Source: Chlamydoabsidia padenii (taxonomy: Eukaryota > Mucoromycota > Mucoromycetes > Mucorales > Cunninghamellaceae). Taken from it: 64,000 nucleotides of DNA. Made by a program: the position numbers and the translations under genes. Below, one piece after another: positions 61,399-64,000 of the stretch (within the stretch, counting starts at the first letter, position 1; each line of letters begins with the position of its first letter). The stretch spans positions 62,001-126,000 of the forward strand of contig JAIWND010000048.1 of NCBI GenBank assembly GCA_025330725.1. The letters are read 5' to 3'. The notes beneath the pieces were generated by a model that had not been told where the DNA came from, did no database searches, and was given only the letters and a program-made list of their open reading frames with translations.

Positions 61399-61744
61399 GG
61401 CAATCAGTTTAGTAGTAGTATAGTTAAATGATCAAAACGAATAAACGGTTTTTTATTATCATTAATGGTTGTTGCGATACTCCTTGGCGTCAGGATTACT
61501 ATATTAGGGTGTTATACAGTGATTCCAACAAGCAATGTCGCGGGACAGTCAGAATCGAAGTCGTCCGCCAATCAAAACCATTGTAGCTGGTAGTTCAAGA
61601 TCAATTTCGCGTTCTCAGAAATGGAAGTCGTATTTTTAGAAACCAAGTCGCTTGGCTTGTGTAAATGATGTCGTATCACAAATGATGATTTCTTAGCACT
61701 CGAAAAAAAAAATATATATATAAAGAGGAGCCTTCTCATTGTTA

Positions 61745-61782
<38 letters not shown>

Positions 61783-61799
61783 GTAATTTTTATTTTAAT
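61399..61799. other. 5' flank of the IS630-like transposase
   Basis: No gene supported. A long T tract (about 61749-61782) sits just upstream of the transposase ATG. No terminal inverted repeat could be matched between this flank and the region after 63084. Confidence 0.45.
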
Positions 61800-63084
61800 A
61801 TGAGTACAATATTTTTATTTGAAGATGGACATGGAAATGTTGTTGATGAAAATGGAGGTCCTGAACCCATGGAGTACATTGTTGATCAGGAAGAGTTTGT
61901 TGTTGAGGCGATTGCGACTCATACTGAGTACTTGGAACATGCGCACTCTAGCGAATTTTCGCAAGCTTTCCCAATGCTTGTAGAAAAGGCAAAGGATGAA
62001 GACATTCGAATGAAAGAGGCTAATGTAAAACGGGAGTATGTGCGTTATACTGTCCAGGATAAGGTTAGATTTTTTGACTTGAAAATTGAAAAGTGTATGA
62101 GCGCGTCAGCTACCGCGAAGCAGTTGGGCATTCATATTCGGACTGCACAGAGATGGGTGAAGCAATACAACATGCGCCCTGAGAGTATTTTTGAAGTTTG
62201 TAAGTCGGTTGGTCGTAAATGTATCTTGAGCGATGAGCATAAAACGGCTGTTGTCGAATTCATTGATGCTAATCCGTCTGCTGCTGTAGTTGAGGTAACC
62301 GAGCATTTATTGAAACGGTTCAATGATCTCAAAGTTTCACGTAGCACTGTTTATAATTTCATGAGAAAGGAATGCAACCTTTCGTTGAAGAAAGCCGAGT
62401 TTCACTCTATTGAAAGAAACAGTCCAGCGAAGATTGAGGAGCGGTACGATTGGGTTCGTAAATGGGAAAATACAGACATGAGCTTCCTGAAGAATTGTGT
62501 GTTTCTTGACGAATCTGCCTTTGATATAAACATGAAACGCTCCCGAGCTTGGTCTAAACAAGGCACTCCTGCTATTGTCACCAGGCCTACAACGAGAGCA
62601 AACACAACATCTATATTGGGTGCCATCTCTGCTGCAGGCTTAATTGCAGTCGGTGTAAAAAAAACCAAGACCTGCTAAGAAGAGAAAGGCGGAAGGATAT
62701 GTAAGCTCAGGGACGGTGACAGGCCACTATATCAGCTTCTTGAAAATGACTCTCGATGAAATGGACAAGCATCCGCACATGAAAGGACATTATGTAGTAA
62801 TGGATAATGCACCCATTCACACACATGAAAATATCAAGAAATACATTGAATATCGAGGATATAAATGTGTGTACCTTCCAACTTATTCACCTGAGCTAAA
62901 CCCAATAGAACAATTCTGGGCAGTAGCAAAGAGTAAGGTTAAGCGCCATAGGTTCTTGCAGGAAGACACGTTATCGAAAAGAATCACGGAAGCTTGCAAA
63001 AGTGTGGAGAAAAGTCACTTCAAAGGTTTCGTTTCGCATTCTTACAAGTGCTGGGATGAATGTCGAAACAGGAAGCCCATGTAA
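61800..63084 (+). pseudogene. IS630/Tc1-superfamily DDE transposase split by an A8 run
   Basis: The first frame (ATG at 61800) codes MSTIFLFEDGHGNVVDENGG, an HTH region (SASATAKQLGIHIRTAQRWV; VSRSTVYNFMRKECNLSLKK) and the first catalytic Asp in CVFLDESAFDINMKRSRAWS. It closes at 62678, after VKKTKTC. The protein continues one frame over, KPRPAKKRKAEGYVSSGTVT, through HYVVMDNAPIHTHENIKKYI (second Asp) and PTYSPELNPIEQFWAVAKSK (Glu), ending RNRKPM at 63084. The only break lies at GTAAAAAAAACC (near 62655-62666). Loss of one A, or slippage there, restores a single 427-residue-scale frame. All catalytic residues and the HTH look intact, so this copy is young. Confidence 0.85.
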
Positions 63085-63216
63085 TGGTCATTGACGACAT
63101 CAAAAGCCAGTAATGCAGCGATAAGAATAAGGTAAGCAACATAAAAATTTATTCTTACAGTAGATCATGCAACATTGATAAGTTTTTAAGAGAATCACAC
63201 TGGAAGACTAATGCTT

Positions 63217-63255
<39 letters not shown>

Positions 63256-63659
63256 CATTTTCGACAATCTCTCTCACCTCCCCCCCCCTTTTTTTCCTTT
63301 CTCTATCAAATTTTTCTCTATTGTTCAGGAAAATGGCTTCCATTTCTTTTGTTGTTTAGTAACAAGATGAATGTGCATAAAAACATTTTGTTCGTAAACG
63401 AAAGTGATAATCAATAATCTCGCCATCAAACTAGCTTGATTTATCAGACTTAAGTAGAATTAAAATCAAAATAGAAAGTACCGTTTTATTATGAGAAGAT
63501 AGTGATTGTATTTATACTAAATGAATTGTATGCTAAGGTATGTGGGATATATTATTATTAAGTGTGAAATGCTTCTATGATTGAAGTGAATTATAATGTA
63601 GTTTGACAGTTGTATATATTTGGTAACTAACTGATATGGTAATTCCCATTATGATAGAT
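63085..63659. other. Intergenic region 3' of the transposase
   Basis: An A tract of about 33 nt (63220-63252) and AT-rich sequence; no gene or clear element end recognised. Confidence 0.45.
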
Positions 63660-64000
63660 CATAGCTTCTTGAATGTGTGACGTAATCGACAATAGATTAG
63701 TATCTAGGATGTTCACCAACAAAAAAAAAAAAAAAAAAAAACGAATGATGAGGACAATGTAATATTAATAATACATACCATGGTAAGATATCTGTTTTCA
63801 TAACTTGGCTACTGGCCGCGTGCATCTTATTATACAAAGAGAACCCATGTCCATGAGCTGATCGACAATTAGCCATCAGCTGCGTGGATTGGTGTCTAGG
63901 ACGTTCACCAAAAAAGGCTACAGGCCGCTAGCATCCCTTCAAAACAAGAACCCATGTCCATGAACTGATCGACAATTAGTCATCAGTTGCGTGGATTGGT
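63660..64000. repeat. Direct repeat array, about 107-bp period, open at the window edge
   Basis: GAACCCATGTCCATGAGCTG at 63841 recurs at 63948 with few changes. Both copies continue CTGATCGACAATTAG, CATCAG, TGCGTGGATTGGT, and the linking part contains TCTAGGACGTTCACCA and GGCTAC-GGCCGC-AGCATC. A more diverged copy starts near 63670 (ATCGACAATAGATTAG, TATCTAGGATGTTCACCA). The array runs off the right edge, so copy number is unknown. Confidence 0.8.

Noticed and set aside
61500..63210. Terminal inverted repeats for the IS630-like transposase
   Set aside because: Comparison of the two flanks gave only an 8-base match, not enough to define ends.

Overview
The window looks like nuclear DNA of a Mucoromycota fungus, probably Mucorales (inference). 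Genes are dense and broken by many short introns, mostly 50-120 nt with GT-AG ends and a few with GC-AG ends. Proteins carry CAA/CAG-coded Gln runs, A and T homopolymers are long, and the transposon relics include a Fanzor, a Helitron and ORF families that I associate with Mucorales genomes.

Layout. 1-2.4 kb: amino-acid transporter (minus, cut by the window edge). 2.4-6.7 kb: no intact gene; a broken minus-strand ORF and a SWIM zinc-finger relic. 6.7-20.7 kb: Rab2 GTPase, a full-length SMG1-like PIKK kinase, COP9 signalosome subunit 3 and a universal-stress-protein gene. 20.7-25.9 kb: repeat-rich, with two small terminal-inverted-repeat elements that keep plausible target-site duplications and a decayed ORF. 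25.9-33 kb: histidyl-tRNA synthetase, a four-CBS plus PB1 protein and a Gdt1/TMEM165 transporter. 33.1-39.4 kb: a transposon graveyard with an unidentified broken ORF, a Fanzor (eukaryotic TnpB relative) pseudogene and a Helitron Rep/helicase remnant. 39.4-44.9 kb: mitofusin Fzo1 and an Hpc2/ubinuclein histone-chaperone subunit, divergently arranged. 45.3-46.7 kb: a Tc1/mariner element with both ends. 47-60.3 kb: a class I methyltransferase, an Ivy1-like BAR protein, Atg22, heat-shock factor, WASP/Las17 and the chitin-synthase activator Skt5. 60.3-64 kb: an IS630/Tc1-type transposase broken at one A run, and a repeat array running off the window.

The conserved genes are housekeeping functions without an operon-like theme: membrane traffic (Rab2, Ivy1, Atg22), mRNA surveillance (SMG1), protein turnover (CSN3), mitochondrial fusion (Fzo1), chromatin (Hpc2), and actin and cell wall (WASP, Skt5). 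The most unusual items are the Fanzor relic, SMG1 in a fungus, the in-frame TGA in the WASP gene, and the mobile-element relics that can still be delimited. Exon joins were read by eye. Protein-family calls rest on recognised motifs, not on database searches.
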